NCBI RefSeq assembly: GCF_900100085.1 | Contig: NZ_FNEJ01000031.1 | Location: 1 to 49,109 of the forward strand | Direction: 5' to 3' | DNA length: 49,109 nucleotides | From: Salipiger marinus | GTDB taxonomy: Bacteria > Pseudomonadota > Alphaproteobacteria > Rhodobacterales > Rhodobacteraceae | The notes under the pieces: generated by a model | Database searches by the model: none | The model's input: only the letters and a program-made list of their open reading frames with translations | What the model was told of the DNA's origin: nothing | Made by a program: the position numbers and the translations under genes | Part shown: piece after piece, positions 1-7,159 of the stretch | How positions within the stretch are numbered: position 1 is the first letter of the stretch | How the letters are laid out: each line of letters begins with the position of its first letter

Positions 1-773
1 CCCAGGGCTGAATGCGGGCGCTGATGGTTGTAGAAGGTCATCCACTTCCGGATGGCCGCCTTTGTCTCCGAACCGGTCTCCCAGGCATGCAGGTAGACGC
101 ACTCGTATTTGAGAGTGCGCCACAGCCTCTCGATGAAGATGTTGTCGAGGAAACGGCCCTTCCCATCCATCGATATGCGCACGCTGGACCGGCGGAGCCG
201 ATCCGTCCAGGCAAAGGACGTGAACTGGGATCCCTGATCCGTATTCATTATCTCTGGCGGGCCGAACTTGTGGATGGCCTCGTTCAGCGCCTCGACACAG
301 AAGTCGGCCTCCAGCGTGTTCGAGATCCGCCAGGACAGGACCTTGCGGGTGTGCCAGTCCATGATCGCCACGAGGTATAGGAACCCGCGCCGCATGGGCA
401 GGTAGGTGATATCCGAGCACCAGACCTGGTTCGGGCGTTCCACCCGCAGATCTCTGAGCAGGTAGGGATAGGTCTTGTGGCCCTTCGTCGGCCTGCTCGT
501 GTTGGGCTTCTGGTAAATCGGCATGAGCCCCATCAGGCGCATCAGTCGCCGGATGCGCTTCTCGTTCACCAGGTGGCCGTCGTTGCGCAGGTGCCAAGTC
601 ATTTGCCGGACGCCGAAGAACGGCGTCTCCAAGAACTGCTCGTCGATCCGCCGCATCAGGCCGAGGTTCTGTTCGGTCTCGCCCTTGGGCGTGTAGTAGA
701 AAGACGAACGCGCGATCGACAGCAACTTGCACTGCTGGCCGATCGACAGATCCGGGTGGTCAGGCTCGATCAT
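1..773 (-). CDS. IS3-family transposase OrfB (rve integrase core), 3' end outside the window
   Basis: This is the catalytic half of an IS3-type transposase, which cuts and joins the element ends. Counting from the ATG at 773, an HTH_21-like region lies near residues 40-90, followed by an integrase core. The acidic triad is visible: D121 in WCSDITYLP, D179 in NTDQGSQFTS and E215 in FIERLWRTLKYE, with exactly 35 residues between the last two (the DD35E spacing). The reading frame ends, still open, at the characteristic YNHQRPHSAL close to the C terminus, so only about 20-30 residues are missing. The frame is open upstream of the ATG into orfA, so the natural product is probably an OrfAB fusion made by -1 frameshifting at 815-821. 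Confidence 0.92.
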   Translation of the reverse strand, partial: MIEPDHPDLSIGQQCKLLSIARSSFYYTPKGETEQNLGLMRRIDEQFLETPFFGVRQMTWHLRNDGHLVNEKRIRRLMRLMGLMPIYQKPNTSRPTKGHKTYPYLLRDLRVERPNQVWCSDITYLPMRRGFLYLVAIMDWHTRKVLSWRISNTLEADFCVEALNEAIHKFGPPEIMNTDQGSQFTSFAWTDRLRRSSVRISMDGKGRFLDNIFIERLWRTLKYECVYLHAWETGSETKAAIRKWMTFYNHQRPHSAL

Positions 774-781
774 GCCGCGCC

Positions 782-1075
782 TCACTTCCCGCCCCAGGGC
801 TTCAGCTTTCGTTCCAAAAAAGAGTTGGCCACAGCCAGCTCCCCGATCTTGGCGTGGAGCTCCTTCACCTGCTCCTCGTCAATCTCCGGCTTCTTGCGGC
901 CCCCGCGTTCGAACACACCGGAGGCGCCTTCGAGCAGGGCTCGCTTCCATTGATGGATCATCGTCGGATGCACCCCGAACCGGCTTGCCAGTTCGGCTGC
1001 CGTCTCCTCGCCTTTCAGGGCTTCCAGCGCGACCTTCGCCTTGAACTCAGGCGCGTGCTGCTTGCGTTTCGACAT
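782..1075 (-). CDS. IS3-family transposase OrfA (HTH_Tnp_1)
   Basis: A protein of 97 residues that begins MSKRKQHAPEFKAKVALEAL, the classic start of an IS3 OrfA. It contains a helix-turn-helix (residues about 20-50, ELASRFGVHPTMIHQWKR) that binds the IS ends, followed by a C-terminal coiled-coil segment (EEQVKELHAKIGELAVANSFLERK) used for oligomerisation. Its stop codon lies just upstream of the first ATG of orfB, and the orfB frame continues upstream inside orfA. OrfA alone usually acts as a DNA-binding partner or inhibitor, and the frameshifted OrfAB product is the active enzyme. Confidence 0.93.
   Translation of the reverse strand: MSKRKQHAPEFKAKVALEALKGEETAAELASRFGVHPTMIHQWKRALLEGASGVFERGGRKKPEIDEEQVKELHAKIGELAVANSFLERKLKPWGGK
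815..821 (-). promoter_or_regulatory. Programmed -1 ribosomal frameshift site (T TTT TTG)
   Basis: On the minus strand the orfA frame reads TCT TTT TTG. This is the X XXY YYZ heptamer T-TTT-TTG in the correct phase for -1 slippage. Slipping gives TTT TTT GGA and enters the orfB frame, which stays open through the orfA stop to the orfB ATG at 773. I see the heptamer and the frames directly. That slippage occurs here is inferred from how IS3-family elements work. Confidence 0.75.
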
Positions 1076-1149
1076 CTCTGATCTCCTTCTCGTCGAAGAT
1101 CAGCAGACTGCAAATCGTAGCTTATGTCAGTGTCCGAATTTCGGGGGGT

Positions 1150-3096
1150 ATGTATAACCGCGGTCATTTCATCGGGTCCGTGGTCTACATCCAAACTGGC
1201 GACAGCTCTGCCGGCTTCACCCGCTGGCTGCTGATAGACGGACAGCAGCGCGTCACGACCCTCACGCTCCTGCTGACGGCATTGCGCGATCACATCCGAG
1301 AAACGGGATGGCAGGGCAGCGACGATGGCCCGACAGTGAAGCGGATTGACGCATATTTTCTGCGCAACCTCCAGGAAGAGGGCGAACGGGAGGTCAAGCT
1401 GAAGCTGCGCCGCCATGACGACGCCACCCTGCAAGCCCTTGTCAACGGACAGTCAGAACCCGCAAACCCATCGGCCCGAATACGCGACAACTATGACCTC
1501 TTCCGCGAATTGCTCGAAGATGCCGACCCTGAGGCGGTATACCGTGGCCTCAATCGTCTCTTGCTCGTGGACGTCACGCTCGACCGCGGCATCGACGACC
1601 CGCAGCTGATCTTCGAGAGCCTCAACTCTACGGGGGTAGATCTGAGCCCGTCAGACTTGATCCGGAACTTCATCCTGATGCGACTTCCCGAGAAGGATCA
1701 GACGCGCCTCTATGAAACTTACTGGAGGCAAATCGAAGAGCTGTTCCGTGGCAGCGAGCGGGTATTCGACAATTTTATCCGCGACTATCTCGCCCTTCGA
1801 TCCCACTCCACGAAGCTTGAAAGGTCCGACCGAGTCTACGATGCATTTCGGCGCGAGTTCGCGGGTATCGGCGAGGACATCGCGGCGCTTGAGGGACTTC
1901 TTACGGACCTGTTGCGTCGCGGGCGGCAGTATGCCGCCTTTGCCGTCGGGGGTGGCCAAGATGCTCGCGGCCGGGTTTTTGCAAGCTTGCGGCGTCTCGC
2001 CGATGTTCCGGCCATTCTCGTAATGCGGCTGCTTGAGGCGCAGGAAACTTCGGGCACGCTCGGCGATACGGAACTTCTTGAGGCTGTCGCTCTGTTGGAG
2101 AGCTATCTGTTGCGACGTGCCGTAATCGGTGCTCAGACGCGTGGCTATGGGGTGGAGTTCGCAAAGCTGGCCCAAAAGATCGACCAAACGCATCCGCTTG
2201 CCTCGCTCAAGGCGGCGATGGCGCGGATGCCTGCCTCCTATGCATTCCCGCAGGACGAGGCATTCAGGACTGCGCTCGAGGAGGGTGACATCTACCACAA
2301 GCGGGTATGTTTCCACCTGCTGGAAGCGCTCGAGAACCGCGGCAGCAAGGAACTCAGTGATACCAGTAAATACAGCATCGAACATGTGATGCCGCAAAAC
2401 GAAAAGCTGGTCGAGGCTTGGCGCGATATGCTCGGACCGGAGTGGCAACAGGTTCAGAACACTTGGCTGCATCGCTTGGGCAATCTTACGTTGACGGGAT
2501 ACAATCCCAGCTACAGTGATCGTCCATTCGACGAGAAGAAGACGATCAAGGGCGGGTTCCAGCAGAGTTCTGTCCGGCTCAACCAGGATATCCGCGACGA
2601 GCAGAAATGGTCCCCGACCGAAATGAAAGCCCGCGGCGAGCGCTTGGCGGATCGGGCCTTGAACATATGGCCACGTCTGGAAGCCGACGATACTGTAATC
2701 AGAGCGATGGAACTCGAGGAGCTGAAGGTCAAAGCGCAGCGGCGCAGCATCTCCCAGGTGCCAATGAGCCCAGATGCGGCAGTGCTCTTTGAAACCCTGC
2801 GTGCCCAGTTGAAGGCTTCGTTCCCTAACGTGATTGAGGCAGCTGAGCACAAGTCGGTCAGTTATCATGATCCGGAATTCTTCTTGGAGGTAATTCCGCG
2901 CAAGCGCGGCCTTGTTCTGGTCGTCGACCTCGATTTCAACGAGATGGAAGCGAATGATGGATTGGCCGAGGACGCATCTGATTGGAGCTTTGTCATGTAT
3001 GCGAGCCATAGAGGCGGGGTTCTTGTTAACTTTCGAAACCCGATACACATCGACCGTGTCATGGCGATTGTTGCCCAGGCTCGCGCGCTGACATAA
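1150..3096 (+). CDS. GmrSD-like type IV restriction enzyme (DUF262 + DUF1524), 5'-truncated
   Basis: This reading frame of 648 codons resembles fused GmrS-GmrD proteins, which cut phage DNA carrying modified (glucosylated hydroxymethyl) cytosines. Near the start, LLIDGQQRVTTLTLLL (residues about 27-42) is the DUF262 nucleotide-binding motif. At about 410-460, SIEHVMPQ followed by HRLGNLTLTGYN matches the HNH-like DUF1524 nuclease. The last 100 residues (FFLEVIPRKRGLVLVVDLDF and on) resemble a DUF5655 domain. DUF262 proteins normally carry a QRxYxW segment about 40 residues before the DGQQR motif. Here the frame starts at GHFIGSVV, directly against the IS3 end, so the N terminus is missing and the ATG at 1150 is only the first available. 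The product is probably inactive. The G+C content is lower than in the later genes. Confidence 0.85.
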   Translation: MYNRGHFIGSVVYIQTGDSSAGFTRWLLIDGQQRVTTLTLLLTALRDHIRETGWQGSDDGPTVKRIDAYFLRNLQEEGEREVKLKLRRHDDATLQALVNGQSEPANPSARIRDNYDLFRELLEDADPEAVYRGLNRLLLVDVTLDRGIDDPQLIFESLNSTGVDLSPSDLIRNFILMRLPEKDQTRLYETYWRQIEELFRGSERVFDNFIRDYLALRSHSTKLERSDRVYDAFRREFAGIGEDIAALEGLLTDLLRRGRQYAAFAVGGGQDARGRVFASLRRLADVPAILVMRLLEAQETSGTLGDTELLEAVALLESYLLRRAVIGAQTRGYGVEFAKLAQKIDQTHPLASLKAAMARMPASYAFPQDEAFRTALEEGDIYHKRVCFHLLEALENRGSKELSDTSKYSIEHVMPQNEKLVEAWRDMLGPEWQQVQNTWLHRLGNLTLTGYNPSYSDRPFDEKKTIKGGFQQSSVRLNQDIRDEQKWSPTEMKARGERLADRALNIWPRLEADDTVIRAMELEELKVKAQRRSISQVPMSPDAAVLFETLRAQLKASFPNVIEAAEHKSVSYHDPEFFLEVIPRKRGLVLVVDLDFNEMEANDGLAEDASDWSFVMYASHRGGVLVNFRNPIHIDRVMAIVAQARALT

Positions 3097-3112
3097 CGAG
3101 TAAAGACGGCGC

Positions 3113-3778
3113 ATGCATGTGGCAAATTTATACGAACGCCCGAGAAGCGGAGACAGCAGTCACCGCGTGACGGATGATGGAGCGCGCGAGGCTGACGGAC
3201 TTCTTCTGGAAACAGGTCGCGAACGCCTAGCCGAAGAAAATCTGAGCGATCCAGAGCATCCTCGACAAATAGCTCAGGAAAAACCGAAACTCGAAGAAGG
3301 CCATCACGTCTTCGCTGAAAACCGCAAAGGGATCAGCTACGACAGTCTTTTCGGATCATACATCGATGGTGCACAGCGCATCGTTGTGACCGATCCCTAC
3401 ATCCGATATTTCTACCAGATCAAGAACATGATGGAGTTCGTGGAAATGGTCATCCGGCGGAAAGCGCCGGAAGATCAGGTTGCCATCCATCTCGTCACCG
3501 GTCCTGATGACGGCAACATTCACAAGCAACGGGAACTGCTCGAGAGCATCACCGAGGCCTGCGTGGGGTCCGGCGTAGATTTTACCTGGGCTTTCGATAC
3601 CTCCGGAACGGCTCATGCCCGCGACATCGTCACCGATGCAGGTTGGAAAATTGTTCTGGATCGTGGGCTCGACATTTTCCAGGCACCCCTTCGTCGAGAC
3701 GGGTTTAGCCTTAGCGATCGCCTTCAAGAGCATCGGATGCTGAAAGGGTTTTATGTGACCTATGTCAGGCTTGGATAA
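3113..3778 (+). CDS. MIT_C (MITD1-type, phospholipase-D-like fold) domain protein
   Basis: A protein of 221 residues. From about residue 67 to the end it resembles the C-terminal domain of human MITD1, a midbody protein of the ESCRT system: GISYDSLFGSYI, then DPYIRYFYQIKN..EF, IHLVTG, an H-x-R segment, GWKI and DRGLDIF. This domain has a phospholipase-D-like fold. In this copy H168-x-R170-x4-D175 comes close to the HxK-x4-D motif of catalytic PLD proteins. Residues 1-60 are acidic and unfamiliar, and the ribosome binding site is weak, so this may be the C-terminal part of a larger gene (bacterial MIT_C domains can follow an ATPase part) whose front is lost. The gene starts 16 bp after the GmrSD-like gene and looks co-transcribed with it, which suggests a defence setting. 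Function is unknown. Confidence 0.7.
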   Translation: MHVANLYERPRSGDSSHRVTDDGAREADGLLLETGRERLAEENLSDPEHPRQIAQEKPKLEEGHHVFAENRKGISYDSLFGSYIDGAQRIVVTDPYIRYFYQIKNMMEFVEMVIRRKAPEDQVAIHLVTGPDDGNIHKQRELLESITEACVGSGVDFTWAFDTSGTAHARDIVTDAGWKIVLDRGLDIFQAPLRRDGFSLSDRLQEHRMLKGFYVTYVRLG

Positions 3779-4194
3779 CAGAATATTTACCACGATGTTT
3801 AGGTCTTAGGCGAACGCCGACAGGCGGATAAGTCAGCATGTAGTCTCGCGGAGAAGCATGCGGTTTACGTTGCCAGGGGCTTTTTCATCGCCGCAGTGGA
3901 CATGTTGTTTGCCGGCTGCCTGTCGGCGATGGCGATTTGGGGATGGATCGAACTGGCGCTTCTCAGTGGCGCCGTTACAACGACGCACGCGGCGCCGAAG
4001 AGCCTGGAGGAAGCGACATACCAATCGAAAACCACTCGACAGTCGCCGCCGGATCTTCAAGCAGATCGGTGGTTGGCTGGTATCCTACGCCATGTCACTG
4101 CCACCGCAGACAAATTTTCTTAGATATACTTTGGGTGGGTGACACACCCACCCTCATATTTTATCATTCAACTTCAAAGATTTGACAGTTGAAT
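3779..4194. other. Gene-free stretch between the island genes and tRNA-Asn
   Basis: This stretch has several short open frames on both strands but none with recognisable protein features or a convincing ribosome binding site. It turns AT-rich towards the tRNA and holds one strong hairpin at 4133-4153. It may be remnant DNA at an island edge. No copy of the tRNA 3' end, as expected for an attachment-site duplicate, is present here. Confidence 0.5.
4133..4153. terminator. Perfect hairpin with 9-bp arms, terminator-like
   Basis: GGGTGGGTG, a loop of three bases (ACA) and CACCCACCC form a perfect 9-bp stem. Read on the plus strand it is followed by tcatattttat, which is T-rich but not a clean T tract. 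It sits about 40 bp beyond the 3' end of tRNA-Asn, so it could also stop tRNA transcription from the other side, although no T run follows in that direction. The structure is clear and its direction is not. Confidence 0.45.
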
Positions 4195-4269
4195 TGGCTC
4201 CGGCGGTAGGGATCGAACCTACGACCAATTGATTAACAGTCAACTGCTCTACCGCTGAGCTACGCCGGA
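4195..4269 (-). tRNA. tRNA-Asn (anticodon GTT)
   Basis: The reverse strand folds as a 75-base tRNA. The acceptor stem is TCCGGCG with CGCCGGA, the D arm is GTAGCTCAGCGGTAGAGC, the anticodon loop is CTGTTAA with anticodon GTT (4235-4237), and the T arm contains GGTTCGATCC. The discriminator base is G and the CCA end is encoded (4195-4197). The gene is complete. Its 3' end faces the accessory DNA at 1-4194, the orientation expected if that DNA entered by site-specific integration into the tRNA 3' end. Confidence 0.97.
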
Positions 4270-4281
4270 ACTTGTGCGGGG

Positions 4282-4310
4282 TATCTAGCAATCGGGTTCG
4301 GGGGTGTCCA
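4282..4310 (-). promoter_or_regulatory. Probable promoter of tRNA-Asn
   Basis: On the minus strand, TGGACA (4310-4305) and TAGATA (4287-4282) are separated by exactly 17 bp, and the -10 box ends 12 bp before the 5' end of the tRNA. This is a good fit to a housekeeping sigma promoter. It lies between the 3' end of the MBL-fold gene and the tRNA, so the tRNA need not rely on read-through. Confidence 0.6.
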
Positions 4311-4361
4311 GAGGCTTTTTCGATTTTCTGACGGGGTTTTTGAAATTCCTGCGCCGCGCGG

Positions 4362-5276
4362 TCAAAGCCGCTGGAACCGGGCGGTTTCCGCAAGCGGGCC
4401 AAGGGGTTGGATCACGCCGCGCTGGCTGAGATCGACCAGATGGGCCAACACGTTGCGGGTGGCGGCGGGCAGAAGGGCGGGCGGCGTGTCGGTGTAGATC
4501 CGTGCGGCAAGCCCTGCTGCGGTGGCGGCGCCCTCGGTCAGCGCGGCAAGGATCGCCTGTTCGCGGGCGCGGCGGTGGCTGGCAAGCTCGGCCATGCGGG
4601 CGGCGGGATCCTCCACCGGGGCGCCATGGCCGGGCAGGAAGCGGGACCAGCGCCGCCGCCCCAGCCTATCGAGCGAGTCCATGAAGGCCGACACGTCGCC
4701 ATCGGGGGGCGAGACCAGCGAACTGGCCCAGCCCATGACCAGATCGCCGGAGAACAGCTGCCCCTGCCATTCAAGGCTCAGATGGTTGCCGAAATGGCCG
4801 GGCGTGTGATGCGCCGTGATCTGCCAGTCCGGCCCCGTGGTCACCGCGCCATCGGGCAGCGTCTCGTCGGGGGCGAATCCCGCATCGACCCCTTCGCCGC
4901 CCCCCGCAAGTCCGGACGCGGCCAGCGCCTCCATCGCGGGGCTGCGGCCCGTCTGCGGCCCGCCAAAGGCCAGCACCGGCGCGCCGGTCGCCTCGGCCAG
5001 CGGGCGGGCCAGCGGCGAATGGTCCAGATGGGCATGGGTCACGAAGATATGGCTGATCCGTGCCCCCGGCTCCAGCGCGGCAAGGATCGCCTCCAGATGC
5101 GGCTCCGACAGCGGGCCGGGATCGATCACCGCGACCGCGCGGCGGCCCAGCAGATAGGTGTTGGTGCCGCGAAAGGTCATGGGCGAGGGGTTGGGTGCCA
5201 AGAGGCGGCGCAGCCCCGGCGCAAGCGGGTCGGGCTGGCCGGGACGGGGGCGGAACTCGGGCTGGGGATCGGTCAT
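4362..5276 (-). CDS. MBL-fold metallo-hydrolase, LACTB2-like
   Basis: A 304-residue cytoplasmic zinc hydrolase of the metallo-beta-lactamase fold. The metal-binding motif is THAHLDHS (HxHxDH at residues 81-86). Further ligands appear in the contexts HHTPGHFGNHLS, SGDLVMG and LPGHGAPV. After the catalytic domain (about 35-225) comes a C-terminal helical, winged-helix-like part (residues about 235-290, TRNVLAHLVDLSQRGVI), the arrangement of the LACTB2 group, whose animal member is a single-strand RNA endonuclease. In bacteria the substrate is unknown. The gene is single, divergent from the sensor kinase that starts at 5352. A 15-bp tandem duplication covers the sequence just upstream of its start, including the purine-rich GAGAGA that would be its ribosome binding site. 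Confidence 0.88.
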   Translation of the reverse strand: MTDPQPEFRPRPGQPDPLAPGLRRLLAPNPSPMTFRGTNTYLLGRRAVAVIDPGPLSEPHLEAILAALEPGARISHIFVTHAHLDHSPLARPLAEATGAPVLAFGGPQTGRSPAMEALAASGLAGGGEGVDAGFAPDETLPDGAVTTGPDWQITAHHTPGHFGNHLSLEWQGQLFSGDLVMGWASSLVSPPDGDVSAFMDSLDRLGRRRWSRFLPGHGAPVEDPAARMAELASHRRAREQAILAALTEGAATAAGLAARIYTDTPPALLPAATRNVLAHLVDLSQRGVIQPLGPLAETARFQRL

Positions 5277-5305
5277 CTCTCGGCTGGGGCTCTCTCGGCT
5301 GGGGC
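5276..5305. repeat. Perfect tandem duplication of a 15-bp unit
   Basis: The unit tctctcggctggggc occurs at 5276-5290 and again at 5291-5305 without a mismatch. It lies immediately upstream of the MBL-fold gene start, so that gene has two copies of its purine-rich leader. It is a likely replication-slippage duplication. Confidence 0.85.
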
Positions 5306-5351
5306 GCGTTTCGGCATGGCGGCGCGGATCGGGTCAGGCTAGGGTTAGCGC

Positions 5352-6635
5352 ATGTTCTTTCAATGGCTCAAACGCTATATGCCCCGGGGCATCTATGCGC
5401 GGGCGGCGCTGATCCTCGTGCTGCCGGTGCTGACGCTGCAGCTTGTGGTGTCGGTGGTGTTCATCCAGCGGCATTTCGAGGGCGTGTCGGACCAGATGAC
5501 CCGGGGCGTGGCGCGCGACATCAGCTATGCGCTGAGCAATCCCGATGCGGCGGGGCCGCTGGGGCTGAGCCTGCGCGAGGTGCCGCAGGCCGTGGTGCCC
5601 GAGGCTGACCTGCGCCGCTGGTTCGATTTTTCCGGCATCGTGGTCACCCGCACGCTGCGCCGCTTTGTGGACGGGGTGGAACATGTGGCGCTGCCCAATG
5701 ACACCGATGTGTCGGTGCTGGTGCGCGGGCCCGGGGGCAGCCTGCGCGAGGTGGAGTTTTCGCGCGCGCGGGCCTCGGCCTCCAACCCGCACCAGCTTCT
5801 GGTGAACATGGTGTTCTTCGGGATGCTGATCACGCTCATCTCCTATCTTTACCTGCGCAACCAGCTGCGCCCGATCACCCGGCTGGCACAGGCGGCGGAG
5901 GCTTTCGGGCGCGGGCGGCATGTGCCCTATTCCCCCGGCGGCGCGGTGGAGGTGCGGGCGGCGGGCAGCGCCTTTCTGGACATGCGCAACCGGATCGAAC
6001 GGCAGATCGAACAGCGCACCATGATGCTGTCGGGGGTCAGCCACGATCTGCGCACGCCGCTGACCCGGCTGCGGCTGGGGCTGTCGCTGCTTGAGGACGA
6101 GGACCGCGAGCCGCTGGAGCGCGATGTGGAGGACATGCAGCAGCTGATCGACGCCTTTCTGGATTTTGCGCGCGGCAATGCCCAGATGGGCGAACCCGAG
6201 CCCACCGATCCCGTGGCGCTGGCCCGGTCGGTGGTGGAGGATGCGCGGCGGGCCGGGCGTGCTGTGACGCTGGTGCGGGTCGAAGGCGCGGGGCAGGTGG
6301 TGCTGCGCCCTGCGGCGCTGCGCCGCGCGCTGGAGAATCTGGTGAACAATGCCGTGCGCTATGGCAGCCGCTGCGAGGTGTCGCTGACGCTTACCGACAA
6401 GTCGCTGCGCTTCCGGGTGGAGGATGACGGGCCGGGCATTCCGCCCGAAAGCCGCGATGACGCGATCCGCCCCTTCGTCCGGCTGGATCCGGCGCGCAAT
6501 CAGGACCGCGGCACCGGGGTGGGGCTGGGGCTGGCCATCGCCGCCGACATCGCCCGCGCCCATGGCGGGGTACTGCGGCTTGGCAGCAGCGACACGCTGG
6601 GCGGGCTGCGCGCGGATGTGGTGATCGCGCGCTAG
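5352..6635 (+). CDS. EnvZ-like sensor histidine kinase
   Basis: An inner-membrane sensor kinase of 427 residues. The first transmembrane helix is at about 13-37 (YARAALILVLPVLTLQLVVSVVFI) and the second at about 153-172, with a periplasmic domain between them. A HAMP segment follows at about 173-225. The HisKA domain has SGVSHDLRTPLTRLRL with phosphoacceptor H231. The ATPase domain shows N-box ENLVNNAVRYG, G1 DDGPGIP and G2 GTGVGLGLAIA. Size and order match the EnvZ subgroup, which usually pairs with an OmpR-type regulator encoded just upstream. No such regulator is present here; the upstream neighbour is the divergent MBL gene. The start at 5352 is chosen because the signal-anchor begins right after it. 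The ribosome binding site is weak. Confidence 0.88.
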   Translation: MFFQWLKRYMPRGIYARAALILVLPVLTLQLVVSVVFIQRHFEGVSDQMTRGVARDISYALSNPDAAGPLGLSLREVPQAVVPEADLRRWFDFSGIVVTRTLRRFVDGVEHVALPNDTDVSVLVRGPGGSLREVEFSRARASASNPHQLLVNMVFFGMLITLISYLYLRNQLRPITRLAQAAEAFGRGRHVPYSPGGAVEVRAAGSAFLDMRNRIERQIEQRTMMLSGVSHDLRTPLTRLRLGLSLLEDEDREPLERDVEDMQQLIDAFLDFARGNAQMGEPEPTDPVALARSVVEDARRAGRAVTLVRVEGAGQVVLRPAALRRALENLVNNAVRYGSRCEVSLTLTDKSLRFRVEDDGPGIPPESRDDAIRPFVRLDPARNQDRGTGVGLGLAIAADIARAHGGVLRLGSSDTLGGLRADVVIAR

Positions 6636-6681
6636 GGTGATCCGGGCGCCTCGGCGCCCGGGCTCAGGCGTCAGGCGGGCC

Positions 6682-6996
6682 TCAGCTTTCGCTCAGCACC
6701 TGCGCCTGTGCCACCAGCAGGAATTCGCCCCGCTTGGCGCGCACCGTGGCCGGATCCACATGCCCTTCCAGATCGGCATTGACCTTGCGCAGCACATCTT
6801 CGTGGCCTGCTTCCTCCAGATCGGCCTTCACCACGGAGGCGGCATAGGCATCGGCCTCTGTTCCGGTCTTGCCAAGGATTTCGGCGGCCCAGAGACCCAG
6901 CAGCCGGTTGCAGCGCGCTTCGGCGCGGAACCGCAACCCCTCGTCATGCATGAACTTGTTTTCGAACGCGCTTTCCCGATCTTCAAATGTCGTCAT
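6682..6996 (-). CDS. F1-ATPase inhibitor zeta subunit (DUF1476)
   Basis: A 104-residue protein that begins MTTFEDRESAFENKFMHDEG and continues with LLGLWAAEILGK. This is the signature of the alphaproteobacterial DUF1476 family, known in Paracoccus denitrificans as the zeta subunit that blocks ATP hydrolysis by the F1Fo-ATP synthase through its N-terminal segment. The middle and C-terminal parts (VVKADLEEAGHEDVLRKV) form the conserved four-helix body. The start is the ATG at 6996, preceded by GGGAG. A longer frame upstream adds sequence unlike the family. It is convergent with the sensor kinase and divergent from purC, a location away from the atp operon. Confidence 0.93.
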   Translation of the reverse strand: MTTFEDRESAFENKFMHDEGLRFRAEARCNRLLGLWAAEILGKTGTEADAYAASVVKADLEEAGHEDVLRKVNADLEGHVDPATVRAKRGEFLLVAQAQVLSES

Positions 6997-7083
6997 CGCT
7001 CTCGCTCCCAATAGGCTGGTGGTGCTGATGCCCGACATTTGCCCATAGCGCAGGCGCAAGCGCAACCCTGCTGCGGTGTCCGC

Positions 7084-7112
7084 TTGCGGCAGACACGCCC
7101 TTGATTTATGAG
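7084..7112 (+). promoter_or_regulatory. Candidate promoter of purC-purS
   Basis: TTGCGG (7084-7089) and TATGAG (7107-7112) are separated by 17 bp and lie about 50 bp before purC, in the gap shared with the divergent zeta gene. The -10 box is a moderate match only. No PurR-like operator or purine riboswitch was recognised in the leader. Confidence 0.35.
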
Positions 7113-7159
7113 GTCGGTCGACACGCAGCGGCCGCAGGGGCGGTCCCGAAAGGATTCTC

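Larger units (their letters stand above)
1..1148 (-). mobile_element. IS3-family insertion sequence, cut by the window edge
   Basis: The element carries orfA (782-1075) and the frame of orfB (from 773 leftward), both on the minus strand, in the arrangement typical of IS3-family elements. Its promoter-side end lies near 1120-1148. I could not fix the terminal inverted repeat because the other end is outside the window. The right edge abuts a DUF262 gene that has lost its 5' part, so the IS, or a deletion next to it, probably broke that gene. The edge position is an estimate. Confidence 0.85.

Noticed and set aside
3858-4142. Short frames of 75-94 codons before the tRNA
   Set aside because: Several overlap in different frames with no family resemblance and weak starts.
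4154-4402. An 82-codon frame across tRNA-Asn
   Set aside because: The internal RSSAVEQLTVNQLVVGSIPT is the translated tRNA sequence, a common annotation artefact.
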